Source: Azospirillum brasilense (GTDB taxonomy: Bacteria; Pseudomonadota; Alphaproteobacteria; Azospirillales; Azospirillaceae). From it: DNA of 64,000 bases. A program made the position numbers and the translations under genes. The notes beneath the pieces are model-generated. The model ran no database searches, was not told where the DNA came from, and saw only the letters and a program-made list of their open reading frames with translations. Where the stretch lies: positions 1,789,001-1,853,000 of the forward strand of contig NZ_CP059450.1 of NCBI RefSeq assembly GCF_022023855.1, written 5' to 3'. Of this stretch, positions 53,868 to 62,169 are shown piece after piece (the stretch's first letter is position 1; the number at the start of each line of letters is the position of its first letter).

Positions 53868-55486
53868 CCGCCGAGACCGTGCCCTCCCCCGGAACCAAGC
53901 CGGCCGGGGCCTTCGCGCCGCTGCGCAACCGTCTGTTCGCCGTGCTGTGGGTGGCGGCGGTGCTGGGCAACGTCGGCACCTTCATGCGCGACGTGGCGAG
54001 CGCGTGGCTGGTCCTCGACCTGTCGGGATCGCCGTCCACCGTCGCGCTGATCCAGGCGGCGGGCTCGCTGCCCATCTTCCTGCTGGCGATCCCGGCGGGC
54101 GTGCTGTCGGACATCATGGACCGGCGGCGGATGCTGATCGTCATCCAGTGCCTGCTCGCCTGCGTCAGCGCCGCGCTGATGATCCAGGCGGCGCTGGGCG
54201 TCGCCAGCGTCGCGTCCATCGCCGGGCTGACCTTCCTGGGCGGGGTCGGGGCGGCGCTGATGGCGCCGGTCTGGCAATCCATCGTGCCGGAGCTGGTGCC
54301 GCGCGGCGAGCTGAAGGGCGCCGTCGCGCTGAACAGCCTTGGCATCAACATCGCCCGCGCCATCGGCCCGGCGGCGGGCGGCGCGATCCTGGCCGCCGCC
54401 GGGGCCGCCGCCACCTACGCGGTGGACGTCTCCTCCTACATCATCGTCATCGCCGCCCTGCTGTGGTGGCGGCGCGCCCCCGACGCCCGCGACGATCTGT
54501 CGGAGCAGTTCGGCGGCGCGCTCCGCGCCGGGCTGCGCTACGCCCGCGCCAGCAAGGAGTTGCACCGCGTCTTCCTGCGCGCCGGCCTGTTCTTCGCCTG
54601 CGCCAGCGCCCTGTGGGCCCTGCTGCCCATCGTCGCCGGGCCGATGCTGGGCGGCGGGCCGGGCTTCTACGGCCTGCTGCTCGGCGCCGTGGGGGCGGGA
54701 GCCATCGGCGGGGCGACCGTCCTGCCGCGCGTCCGCGAGCGGCTGGGCGCGGATGGCCTGATGCTGGCGGCGGCGCTGGTCACCGCGGTGGTGATGGGCA
54801 TCCTGGCCCTGGCCCCGCCGCGCTGGCTGGCGCTGCCGGTGCTGCTGGGAGCCGGGGCGGCCTGGATCGCCGTGCTGACGACGCTGAGCGCCACCACCCA
54901 GGCCATCCTGCCCAACTGGGTGCGCGGGCGTGGGCTGGCGCTGTATTTGACCGTGTTCAATGGCGCCCTGACGGCGGGCAGCCTCGGCTGGGGCGCGCTG
55001 GCCGATGCCATCGGCGTGCCCGCCACCTTGTGGGTCAGCGCCGCTGGCCTGCTCGCCGTCGCGGTGCTGTCCCGCGCGGTGCCACTGCCGGAGGGCGAGG
55101 CCGACCTCACCCCGTCCAACCATTGGCCGGAGCCGCTGACCGCCGAGCCGGTGCGCAACGACCGCGGTCCGGTGCTGATCACCATCGAGTACCGGGTGGC
55201 CGCCGCCGACCAGCACGCCTTCCACGCGGCGCTGCGCCGCCTGTCGGAGGCGAGGCGGCGGGACGGCGCCTACGCCTGGGGCGTCAGCCAGGATTCCGGC
55301 GATCCGGAGCGGGTGCTGGAGTGGTTCTTCGTCGAATCCTGGGCCGAGCACCAGCGCCAGCACCGCCGGGTGTCGCACGCCGACGCTGACGTGCAGAAGG
55401 AGGCGCTGGCCTTCCACCGCGGCGACGGTCCGCCGCGGGTGTCGCATTTCCTGGCGCTGGAGCACGGCGCGGGGCCGGCGTCGTGA
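53864..55486 (+). CDS. MFS exporter (EntS-like) with C-terminal soluble domain
   Basis: A 540-residue protein. The first 410 residues are a 12-helix transporter of the EntS/MFS_3 type (LLAIPAGVLSDIMDRRRMLI as the loop 2-3 signature; GVGAALMAPVWQSIVPELV; SLGINIARAIGPAAGG). The last about 100 residues form a soluble domain of ferredoxin-like dimeric alpha/beta character (ITIEYRVAAADQHAFHAALR, then VLEWFFVESWAEHQRQHRRV), resembling antibiotic-biosynthesis-monooxygenase folds. This fusion is seen in some related transporters. It may export the product of the cluster or import its substrate. Overlaps both neighbours. Confidence 0.87.
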   Translation: MTAETVPSPGTKPAGAFAPLRNRLFAVLWVAAVLGNVGTFMRDVASAWLVLDLSGSPSTVALIQAAGSLPIFLLAIPAGVLSDIMDRRRMLIVIQCLLACVSAALMIQAALGVASVASIAGLTFLGGVGAALMAPVWQSIVPELVPRGELKGAVALNSLGINIARAIGPAAGGAILAAAGAAATYAVDVSSYIIVIAALLWWRRAPDARDDLSEQFGGALRAGLRYARASKELHRVFLRAGLFFACASALWALLPIVAGPMLGGGPGFYGLLLGAVGAGAIGGATVLPRVRERLGADGLMLAAALVTAVVMGILALAPPRWLALPVLLGAGAAWIAVLTTLSATTQAILPNWVRGRGLALYLTVFNGALTAGSLGWGALADAIGVPATLWVSAAGLLAVAVLSRAVPLPEGEADLTPSNHWPEPLTAEPVRNDRGPVLITIEYRVAAADQHAFHAALRRLSEARRRDGAYAWGVSQDSGDPERVLEWFFVESWAEHQRQHRRVSHADADVQKEALAFHRGDGPPRVSHFLALEHGAGPAS

Positions 55487-56883
55487 GGCGGTGGCGCGGG
55501 GCGCTGGTCGCGGCTCTGCTGCTCCAGTCCGCCCCGGCCCCCGCCGAGACCCTTGCGGAGACGCCCCCGCCGCTGACCAACAGCCGCTATGACGAGGATT
55601 ACCGCTACCTCCTCGACCCGGCGGCGGGCAGCGGCGCCTTCTGGGAGCGGTTCAAGGCGATCCCGCTCACCCCCGGCGGCACGGTCTCCCTGTCCACCGG
55701 GCTGGAGGCGCGGCTGCGCGGCGAGGCGGTGCGCAACAGCGGCTGGGGGCAGGATGAGCCGAGGAACGACGCCTACGGCCTGTGGCGGCTGCTGCCCTAC
55801 GCCGACCTGCGCGTCGGCCCGGCCCTGCGTGTCTTCGGGCAGCTGATCATGGCCGGCACGGCGGGCAAGCTCGGGCCGGAGGGGGCGCCAGACGTCGACC
55901 GCGCCGACCTGCTGCAGGGTTTCGCCGACCTGTCCGTCCCGCTGGGGAGTGCGCAGGGCACGCTGCGGGCGGGGCGGCAGATGCTCGCCTACGGGTCGGA
56001 GCGGCTGATCAGCCTGCGCTACGGCGCCAACGTACCCCGCGCCTTCGACGCGGTGACGGGGATCGTGAACGCCGGCCCCTGGCGGGTGGACGGCTTTCTC
56101 AGCCGCCCGGTCCGCGCGGCGCCGGACCTGTTCGACGACCGGCGCGACGGCGGGCGCTCCGCCTGGGGGCTGTACGCCACGCGCGGCGCGGGCGAGGGCT
56201 GGGGTACCGGACTGGACGCCTACTACATCGGCTACGGCAACCGGGCGGCGTCCTTCGAGGGCGGGCAGGGGCGGGAGGAGCGGCATACCTTCGGCACCCG
56301 TCTGTTCGGCAAGGCCGACGGCTGGGACTGGAACTGGGAGGCGATGCTCCAGACCGGCCGCATTGACGGCGACACCATCGCCGCATGGTCGGTCGCCAGC
56401 GACACCGGCCACCGCTGGGACGGCGTCCCGCTGCGCCCGCGGCTCGGGCTGAAGGCCAACATCGCCAGCGGCGACCGCGATCCCGGCGACGGGCGCTTGG
56501 GCACCTTCAACCCCCTGTTCCCCCGCGCCAAGTATTTCGGGGAGCTGACTCCGGTCGGGCCGCTGAACCTGATGAACCTGCATCCGTCCGTGGATCTGGT
56601 ACTGTCGGACGAATTCAGCCTCTCCGCCTCGGCCATCGCCTATTGGCGGATGAGCTTGGAGGACGGCGTCTACGATCTGTCCGGCAACCTGCTCCGCTCC
56701 GGCGCCGAATCACGCTCGCGCTACATCGGCACACAGGGGGAGCTTGTGCTGTCCTACGCCGCCGGGCGCACGGTCGAGGGGCTGCTGTCCTACTCCCTGT
56801 TCCGGCCCGGTCCCTTCCTTCAGGACACCGGCCCCGCGAAGACGATCCACTTCGTCGGGATGGAGGCGGTGTTCAAATTCTGA
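55483..56883 (+). CDS. Alginate-export-family outer-membrane channel
   Basis: A 466-residue protein with a Sec signal peptide (GALVAALLLQSAPAPAET), then beta-strand-rich sequence ending in an aromatic residue (MEAVFKF), as needed for outer-membrane assembly. Features such as AGRQMLAYGSERLISLRY and FNPLFPRAKYFG match the alginate export (AlgE-like) channel domain, which is also used by channels for small aromatic or hydrophobic compounds. GTG start overlapping the MFS stop (GTGA) shows translational coupling. Last gene of the cluster. Confidence 0.85.
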   Translation: MRRWRGALVAALLLQSAPAPAETLAETPPPLTNSRYDEDYRYLLDPAAGSGAFWERFKAIPLTPGGTVSLSTGLEARLRGEAVRNSGWGQDEPRNDAYGLWRLLPYADLRVGPALRVFGQLIMAGTAGKLGPEGAPDVDRADLLQGFADLSVPLGSAQGTLRAGRQMLAYGSERLISLRYGANVPRAFDAVTGIVNAGPWRVDGFLSRPVRAAPDLFDDRRDGGRSAWGLYATRGAGEGWGTGLDAYYIGYGNRAASFEGGQGREERHTFGTRLFGKADGWDWNWEAMLQTGRIDGDTIAAWSVASDTGHRWDGVPLRPRLGLKANIASGDRDPGDGRLGTFNPLFPRAKYFGELTPVGPLNLMNLHPSVDLVLSDEFSLSASAIAYWRMSLEDGVYDLSGNLLRSGAESRSRYIGTQGELVLSYAAGRTVEGLLSYSLFRPGPFLQDTGPAKTIHFVGMEAVFKF

Positions 56884-57078
56884 CCCCTCCGGGTGACGGT
56901 TTCCACCCATCGGACGGGTCGAAGGGCGAACTTACGGTAAGTTGCACCGGCCACCAGGGTCGGCCAGGGTCGGGATGCGGAACATCCGTGCGACGGTGCC
57001 GTTCCTGCGCCCGAACCGGACCCAAGCGAACCGGACATACGCCCGGGAGCCGGTCCCAGAAGAGGTGGAGGCGATCCC

Positions 57079-57684
57079 ATGAAGCAGCAAACCCGTGCCG
57101 TCCTGGCGGTGTTCCTGACCGGCGCGGTCCTGGCGGGATGCGCGCCGGCGTCCGAAACCGCGCCGCCGTCCGCCGCCATGGCCCCGGCGAGCGTCGAGCC
57201 GACGCCGCGGCTGTCCATGGTCGAGAATGTCCGCTCCACCGCCAAGGTCCGCGGCGTCGACAAGGCGGCGCGGACGGTGATCCTGCAATTCCAGGACGGG
57301 CGGGAAGAGGCGGTGACCGCCGGAAGCGGGGTGCGGAACTTCGATCGCATCAAGGTGGGCGACACCGTGCAGATCGAGTACTCCCGCCTGACCAACATCG
57401 TCACCCAACCGCCGGGCGGCGGGCCGGGCGCCATTCAGCGGAGCAGCACGGACCGCGCCGCGGTCGGCGAGATGCCGCGCGCGTCGGCGATCACCACCAC
57501 CCAGGTGACGGAGGTCGTCGAGGCCATCGACCTCAACCGTCGCATGGTCACGCTGCGCGGGCCGCAGGGGCGCACGCGCACGGTTCCGGTCCCGCCGGAT
57601 GTGCAGGGGCTGGAAACGGTGAAGCCCGGCGACGAGGTGGTGATCAGCCGGACAGAGGCCGCCACGGTCACTGTGATGCGATGA
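57079..57684 (+). CDS. Hypothetical lipoprotein
   Basis: A 201-residue protein with a clear lipoprotein signal (FLTGAVLAGCAPAS, lipobox LAGC). After a Pro/Ala-rich linker come two similar beta-rich segments: RSTAKVRGVDKAARTVILQF with VGDTVQIEYSR, and EVVEAIDLNRRMVTLRGPQG with PGDEVVISRTEA. These look like two OB-like repeats. Function unknown. It stands alone, facing the tRNA pair. Confidence 0.75.
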   Translation: MKQQTRAVLAVFLTGAVLAGCAPASETAPPSAAMAPASVEPTPRLSMVENVRSTAKVRGVDKAARTVILQFQDGREEAVTAGSGVRNFDRIKVGDTVQIEYSRLTNIVTQPPGGGPGAIQRSSTDRAAVGEMPRASAITTTQVTEVVEAIDLNRRMVTLRGPQGRTRTVPVPPDVQGLETVKPGDEVVISRTEAATVTVMR

Positions 57685-57716
57685 GGGGAGAGGAGAAAGC
57701 CACCGATGAGGGAAGG

Positions 57717-57793
<77 letters not shown>

Positions 57794-57797
57794 AATA

Positions 57798-57873
57798 TGG
57801 CTCCGGATGCTGGACTCGAACCAGCGACACGCGGATTAACAGTCCGCTGCTCTACCGACTGAGCTAATCCGGA
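57798..57873 (-). tRNA. tRNA-Asn (GTT)
   Basis: Full cloverleaf: acceptor TCCGGAT paired with ATCCGGA, D-arm AGCTCAGTCGGTAGAGC, anticodon loop CTGTTAA with GTT, T loop GGTTCGAGTCC, discriminator G and encoded CCA. It lies four bases from tRNA-Asp and is probably transcribed together with it. Confidence 0.96.
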
Positions 57874-58086
57874 ACGGAGGCCGGCTTATAAGCCCCTTTC
57901 CGGGGGCTGGCAAGGGGAAAACGACCTTTCGGTGGGATTTTCCGCGCCATCCCCACGGTGGCGATGCAGGGCCGTGACAATGGGGCGGAAATGTGGCGAA
58001 GGCCTCGCGCGCCGGTTGACAGCGGGCGTGGCTTTCGCTTCCTTCCGGCCCCGGTTCCCGTCACCTGCCGCTGGTCCCCGTTCCCC

Positions 58087-58665
58087 ATGTCCAAGGTCGT
58101 TCCCTTCGCCCAGGCGCGCGAAGCTCTCCTCGCCCGCCTCACCGAACAGCTTCCCCCCTCGACCGAGTGGGCCGGACGCCTGATGCTGATGCCGGACGGC
58201 AACCGGGTGGAACCGATGCCCGCGGCGGATGCGGTGGAGGTGCTGCGCGCCTTCCGCGCCGGGCTGGGCGAGGCCATCGGCGCCGCCCCCTGCTCGGTCG
58301 GCGGCATGTGGGTGTCGCGGGAGGACTGTCTGGACTGGGACGGGCTGCTGGCCCCGCTGGCGGTGGCCGCCGGCTATGTGGTGGCCGGGGCGACCGGCGG
58401 CGCCGGCCTCTCGGTGGAGCTGTTCCGCTGCAAGAGCGCGCTGGCCGGTTGGGGCGTGCGCGGCCTGCGCGGGGAGGCGGCGGTGGCCCGCTCCGCCGGC
58501 TATGCCGTGGTGATGGTCAGCCGCCGTCCGGACGACCAGGAAATCGTGCTGGACCGCGTGATGGACACCTTCGGCTTCGTCATGCGCAGCCAGGGCGAGC
58601 CGGTGGTGGACACCGGCGACCTGAACGCCCGGCTGGCCCGCCGGGCCTGCCCGCTGCGGCGATAA
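58087..58665 (+). CDS. Hypothetical cytoplasmic protein
   Basis: A 192-residue soluble protein of alpha/beta character, without signal peptide. Notable segments are VVPFAQAREALLARLTEQLP, CSVGGMWVSREDCLDWDG and VVMVSRRPDDQEIVLDRVMD. No family recognised. The codon use is normal for the window and the frame agrees with the best coding periodicity, so a real gene is likely. Neighbours (tRNAs and a small gene) give no functional hint. Confidence 0.65.
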   Translation: MSKVVPFAQAREALLARLTEQLPPSTEWAGRLMLMPDGNRVEPMPAADAVEVLRAFRAGLGEAIGAAPCSVGGMWVSREDCLDWDGLLAPLAVAAGYVVAGATGGAGLSVELFRCKSALAGWGVRGLRGEAAVARSAGYAVVMVSRRPDDQEIVLDRVMDTFGFVMRSQGEPVVDTGDLNARLARRACPLRR

Positions 58666-58673
58666 ACGGGCGG

Positions 58674-58880
58674 TTAGCGGTTCGGCGCGTCGGCCTGGAC
58701 GATGCGGGCGACGGTCTGAAGACGCTGCACGTCGCGCACCTCCAGAACGATGCCCAGGTTCAGCGCGGCGAGCGTGTCGGCCAGGGACCGCATGCTGTCC
58801 CGCACCCGCTCCAGCGCGTCGGGGCCGTGGTCCGATTCGCTGCCGAGGGAACTGACGAAGGCACTGATTTCCAACTGCAT
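58674..58880 (-). CDS. Small hypothetical protein
   Basis: A 68-residue acidic, probably helical protein (SMRSLADTLAALNLGIVLEV in the middle). Ends nine bases from the convergent gene. A weak GGAG lies 11 bases before the ATG. No known family; moderate support only. Confidence 0.45.
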   Translation of the reverse strand: MQLEISAFVSSLGSESDHGPDALERVRDSMRSLADTLAALNLGIVLEVRDVQRLQTVARIVQADAPNR

Positions 58881-58997
58881 TTACGCCCGGCTCCGCCTGT
58901 ATGGTGGGTGCTGTCCCTCAAGGCGTTACCCCGATCCGCGCGGTCCCGTCCATGACGCTTGCGCCATAGGCCGCTGGGCGAATCCTCCCCTTCGCCA

Positions 58998-59996
58998 TTA
59001 GGCCGAAGGGCGGCGGAAGCGCAGGGGTTCGCCGAAGCCGGGGATGGCGAACCGACCGGGATCGACGGCCTGCTCGGCCAGGGCGTGGTGCAGCGCCCGG
59101 ATGGGGGCGTCGATGCCCTCGGCGGTCAGCTGGAAGGTGCCGAAATGCATGGCGACGCTGTGCCGCGCCCCCAGGTCGCGGTGCGCCCGCACGGCGTCGG
59201 CCGGGTTCATGTGCTGGGCGGCCATGAACCAGCGCGGCTCGTAGGCCCCGATGGGCAGCAGGGCGACGTCGATGGCGCCGAACCGCCGCCCGATCTCCCG
59301 GAAATGCGGGCAATAGCCGCTGTCGCCCGCGAAATAGACCGCGGCCTCCGGTGTCTCGACCAGGAAGCCGCCCCACAGAGTCCGGCGCCGGTCGAAGGGG
59401 CTGCGGGCGGACCAGTGCTGCGCCGGGACGAAGGTGATCCGGGTGCCGTGCGGGCCGGGCAGGCTGTCCCACCAGTCCAGCTCGTGCACCGCGTCGAAGC
59501 CGGCGCGGCGCATCATCGGGCCGTTGCCCAGCCCCGTCATCACCTGCGGCACGCCGCGCCGCCGCGCCAGATGGCGGAGCGTCGGGGCGTCGAGGTGGTC
59601 GTAGTGGTTGTGGCTGAGCAGCACCGCGTCGATGGCCGGCAAATCCTCCATGCGCACCGCAGGTGGGCGCACCCGCTTCGGCCCCAACCGCCCGAAGGGG
59701 CCGGCATGGTCGGAATAGACGGGGTCGGTCAGGAAGGCCGCCCCGCCGATCTGGATCAGGAAGGTCGCCTGCCCGATGAAGGTCACCGCCACTTCGCCCC
59801 GCGCCGGGGTGACGGCGCGGAAAGGGCGGGGAGGTTCCGGGTCCAGCGGCGTCCAGCGCGGACCGCGCGCCTTGTAGAGCCGCCACAGCTCGCGCGGCCC
59901 CTTGTCCGTGTCGGCGTGCGGGTTGAAGAAGCGGCGCCCGTCCCAGTGGTCGGACGGGACGGCGGGAAAGCGGGGCTGGCTGTCGTCGCGCGGCAT
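58998..59996 (-). CDS. MBL-fold metal-dependent hydrolase (NAPE-PLD-like)
   Basis: A 332-residue metallo-beta-lactamase-fold protein of the long-chain-type N-acyl ethanolamine phospholipase D/UlaG group. The zinc site is LLSHNHYDHLDAPTL near residue 135, with later ligands in PAQHWSARSPFD (near 195), YFAGDSGYCPHF (near 220) and the final His in VAMHFGTFQL. WGGFLVETPEAAVYFAGDSG is the typical core. In bacteria such enzymes may act on lipids or phosphodiesters; the true substrate is unknown. No signal peptide. Single gene. Confidence 0.87.
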   Translation of the reverse strand: MPRDDSQPRFPAVPSDHWDGRRFFNPHADTDKGPRELWRLYKARGPRWTPLDPEPPRPFRAVTPARGEVAVTFIGQATFLIQIGGAAFLTDPVYSDHAGPFGRLGPKRVRPPAVRMEDLPAIDAVLLSHNHYDHLDAPTLRHLARRRGVPQVMTGLGNGPMMRRAGFDAVHELDWWDSLPGPHGTRITFVPAQHWSARSPFDRRRTLWGGFLVETPEAAVYFAGDSGYCPHFREIGRRFGAIDVALLPIGAYEPRWFMAAQHMNPADAVRAHRDLGARHSVAMHFGTFQLTAEGIDAPIRALHHALAEQAVDPGRFAIPGFGEPLRFRRPSA

Positions 59997-60242
59997 GACA
60001 CGAGAAGTGGGGTTGTGGGGCGGCTTTGGCTAGACCACCGCTTCCCGCGATGCGGCAAGAATTCGACGTCCGCTGTGCGAACAGTTCAATAGACTGAATG
60101 CGTGATGGTTAAAGCATTGAAAGCGTTGCGTTTTTTGGGGTCTGCCCTGCAATAAGCGCGCGTGTGGTATTGGGTATACCAGAGCATATTGGTCTCAACG
60201 AACAACGCCCCCGATAACGCCTCCCAACGATTGGAGACCATC

Positions 60243-60380
60243 ATGAACAGCTCGACCTACAGCCACATCGGCAGCGACCGCGCCCCGTCCTCCGCCCTCC
60301 AGGCCGTCCGCGAGTTCCTCGCCGCCTGGCTGCGCGCGACCCCGGCCTACCTTGTGTATCGCGCCATCAACGAGCGTTGA
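60243..60380 (+). CDS. Short DUF1127-related protein
   Basis: A 45-residue peptide with GGAG seven bases before its ATG. ALQAVREFLAAWLRATPAYL resembles the N-terminal part of the DUF1127 protein at 2755-2976 (VREFVSAWFEASAAY), but the Arg-rich C-terminal DUF1127 core is absent. A strong hairpin follows 35 bases after the stop. Possibly a real small protein of the same lineage; function unknown. Confidence 0.65.
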   Translation: MNSSTYSHIGSDRAPSSALQAVREFLAAWLRATPAYLVYRAINER

Positions 60381-60415
60381 TTTGCGAGTCTCAAGTCACG
60401 GGTGCTGATTGTTGA

Positions 60416-60443
60416 ACGGGGGCGGCCCAGCGGCCGCCCCCGT
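60416..60443. terminator. Perfect GC-rich hairpin between convergent genes
   Basis: Arms ACGGGGGCGGCC and GGCCGCCCCCGT (12 perfect pairs) with a four-base loop. It lies between the ends of convergent genes. No T-run follows on either side, so it may act as a two-way pause or terminator or as a 3' RNA stabiliser. Confidence 0.55.
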
Positions 60444-60469
60444 GCTGTATGAACTCGGTGCTTCCCGCT

Positions 60470-61111
60470 TCAGGACGCCGGCGTGAAGTTCCGGCTCCAG
60501 ACCGGTTCCAGGGTCGGCAGGGCCTGCACCCGCCCCGCCACGCCCGACAGCTTCGGGCAATGTTCCGCGAACCAAGCGCGGCGGGGCCGCCAGTGCACCA
60601 TCGCCCCGACGTAGAGATCGAGCGCGCTGAAGCGCTCCCTTAGCACCCACGGGCCGTCGCCCAGCTGCGATTCCAGCCAGAGCCACAGCGTCTTGCGCTG
60701 CTCCACCATCGCCGCGCCGAGCGTCTCCGGAGCCTCCGTCACCCAGCGCTCCGGGTAATCGCCGTAGGTGAAGGTCGGGTAGACGTTCGCCACCAGCCAG
60801 ACCAGCAGCCGCAGGAAGGCCGGGCGCTCCGGTGCGTCCGGCGGTGGGGCCAGTCCGGCGTCCGGGTGCCGTTCGGCCAGCAGCAGCGCGATGGCCGCGC
60901 TTTCCGTCATCACCATTCCGTCCGGCAGGACCAGGGTGGGGATCTGCCCCAGCGGGTTCAGCGCCAGCAGCCGCTGCCGCGCCTCGCCCGGCGCGTCGAA
61001 GCCCGCGACGTCCTCGAAGACGAAGGGGGCGCCGCACTGGACCAGCATCGCTTCGGCCAGGACGGACCCCCAGCCGGGCACTCCGTAGAGCCTGTAACCC
61101 GCTCCGCTCAT
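60470..61111 (-). CDS. Glutathione S-transferase family protein
   Basis: A 213-residue GST with an N-terminal thioredoxin-like domain (YRLYGVPGWGSVLAEAMLVQ as the glutathione site, LNPLGQIPTLVLPDG with the cis-Pro, then MTESAAIALLLAERHPDAGL) and an all-helical C-terminal domain (FSALDLYVGAMVHWRPR, N-cap motif). Overlaps the LysR stop by four bases (ATGA), so both are made from one message. Confidence 0.88.
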   Translation of the reverse strand: MSGAGYRLYGVPGWGSVLAEAMLVQCGAPFVFEDVAGFDAPGEARQRLLALNPLGQIPTLVLPDGMVMTESAAIALLLAERHPDAGLAPPPDAPERPAFLRLLVWLVANVYPTFTYGDYPERWVTEAPETLGAAMVEQRKTLWLWLESQLGDGPWVLRERFSALDLYVGAMVHWRPRRAWFAEHCPKLSGVAGRVQALPTLEPVWSRNFTPAS

Positions 61112-62046
61112 TCCCGCTCCCTCCCGTCTTGGGGTGCCTGTTCCACCGCTAAAGCCCAGAAGGATTCCGCCGCCGGGCTCTGGCGCGCGCGGGGGCGGTA
61201 GAGGCGCACCTCCACCGGGATTTCCCAACTCGCCCCGCCGGCCCGCACCAGCCGTCCCTGCGCCAGATCCTCGCCAATCAGGCTGTCCGGCAGCCATGCC
61301 ACGCCGCGCCCGTCGCGGGCCAGCGTGCGCAGCACCGCGGCGAGGTGCGAGGTGAAGACGGTATCGAGCGCCAGCGGAGCCGGAAAGCCGCCGCGCGCCG
61401 CCGTGACGATGCGCCCCATGCCCGATTCCGGGCTGTAGGCGAGGTGGGGGAGGGCGGCCCCGCCGCCGGACGCCCCTCCACCAGACAAGCGGTGCCGTGG
61501 CGAACCGGACTCGTCCGGGGCGCAGACCGGCACCAGACGGTCGCTTCCCACCGCGGCGGAGCGGAAGGCTCCGGCCTCCAGCCGGGAGGGGGCCGCCGCA
61601 TGGGCGTGGCATAGCAGGAACTGCGCCTGCCCCTGCGTCATCACCTGCTCGCAGGTCTGCATGCTGTCGGACAGCAGATGGATGGCGCCCAGCCGTGCCT
61701 GTCCCTCCAACCGGCTCAGCCAGGTCGGGAAGAAGGTCAGCGACAGCGCGTGGGTCGCCGCGAAGCGCAGCGCCGTGGCCGCCGCGCCGCCGGCCAGCCG
61801 GGCCTCCTCCCGCCCTTGCAGGAGGCGGCGCACCGTCTCGTCGGCAAAGGGGCGGAAGCGGCGCCCGGCCTCGGTCAGCCCGACCGGCTGGGTGCTGCGG
61901 TCGAACAGGGACGTGCCGGTCCAGTCCTCCAGCGCGCGGATGCGGCGGCTGAAGGCCGGCTGGGTCAGGTTGCGCCGCTGCGCTGCGCGGGAGAAGTTGC
62001 CGCACTCCGCCAGGGCGAGGAAATCCTCAAGCCAGTTCAGTTCCAT
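61108..62046 (-). CDS. LysR-family transcriptional regulator
   Basis: A 312-residue LysR protein. Helix-turn-helix: NWLEDFLALAECGNFSRAAQ and LTQPAFSRRIRALED. The middle part carries a Gly/Ser-rich insert (RLSGGGASGGGAALPHLA) uncommon in the family. It is divergent from the tartrate-dehydratase-like gene (123-base gap) and precedes a GST gene in the same operon, so it probably regulates one or both. Confidence 0.88.
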   Translation of the reverse strand: MELNWLEDFLALAECGNFSRAAQRRNLTQPAFSRRIRALEDWTGTSLFDRSTQPVGLTEAGRRFRPFADETVRRLLQGREEARLAGGAAATALRFAATHALSLTFFPTWLSRLEGQARLGAIHLLSDSMQTCEQVMTQGQAQFLLCHAHAAAPSRLEAGAFRSAAVGSDRLVPVCAPDESGSPRHRLSGGGASGGGAALPHLAYSPESGMGRIVTAARGGFPAPLALDTVFTSHLAAVLRTLARDGRGVAWLPDSLIGEDLAQGRLVRAGGASWEIPVEVRLYRPRARQSPAAESFWALAVEQAPQDGRERE

Positions 62047-62169
62047 CGCTGTTCCGTTAGCCCATGCCGGACGCGCATCATGCGATTTGAAACTGGCATT
62101 GGCCCGATGGTCCCGTCCATCCCTATCCTGCGGCCCAGGGCATCCGAAAAGCCAAAGGGAAGCAGCGCC

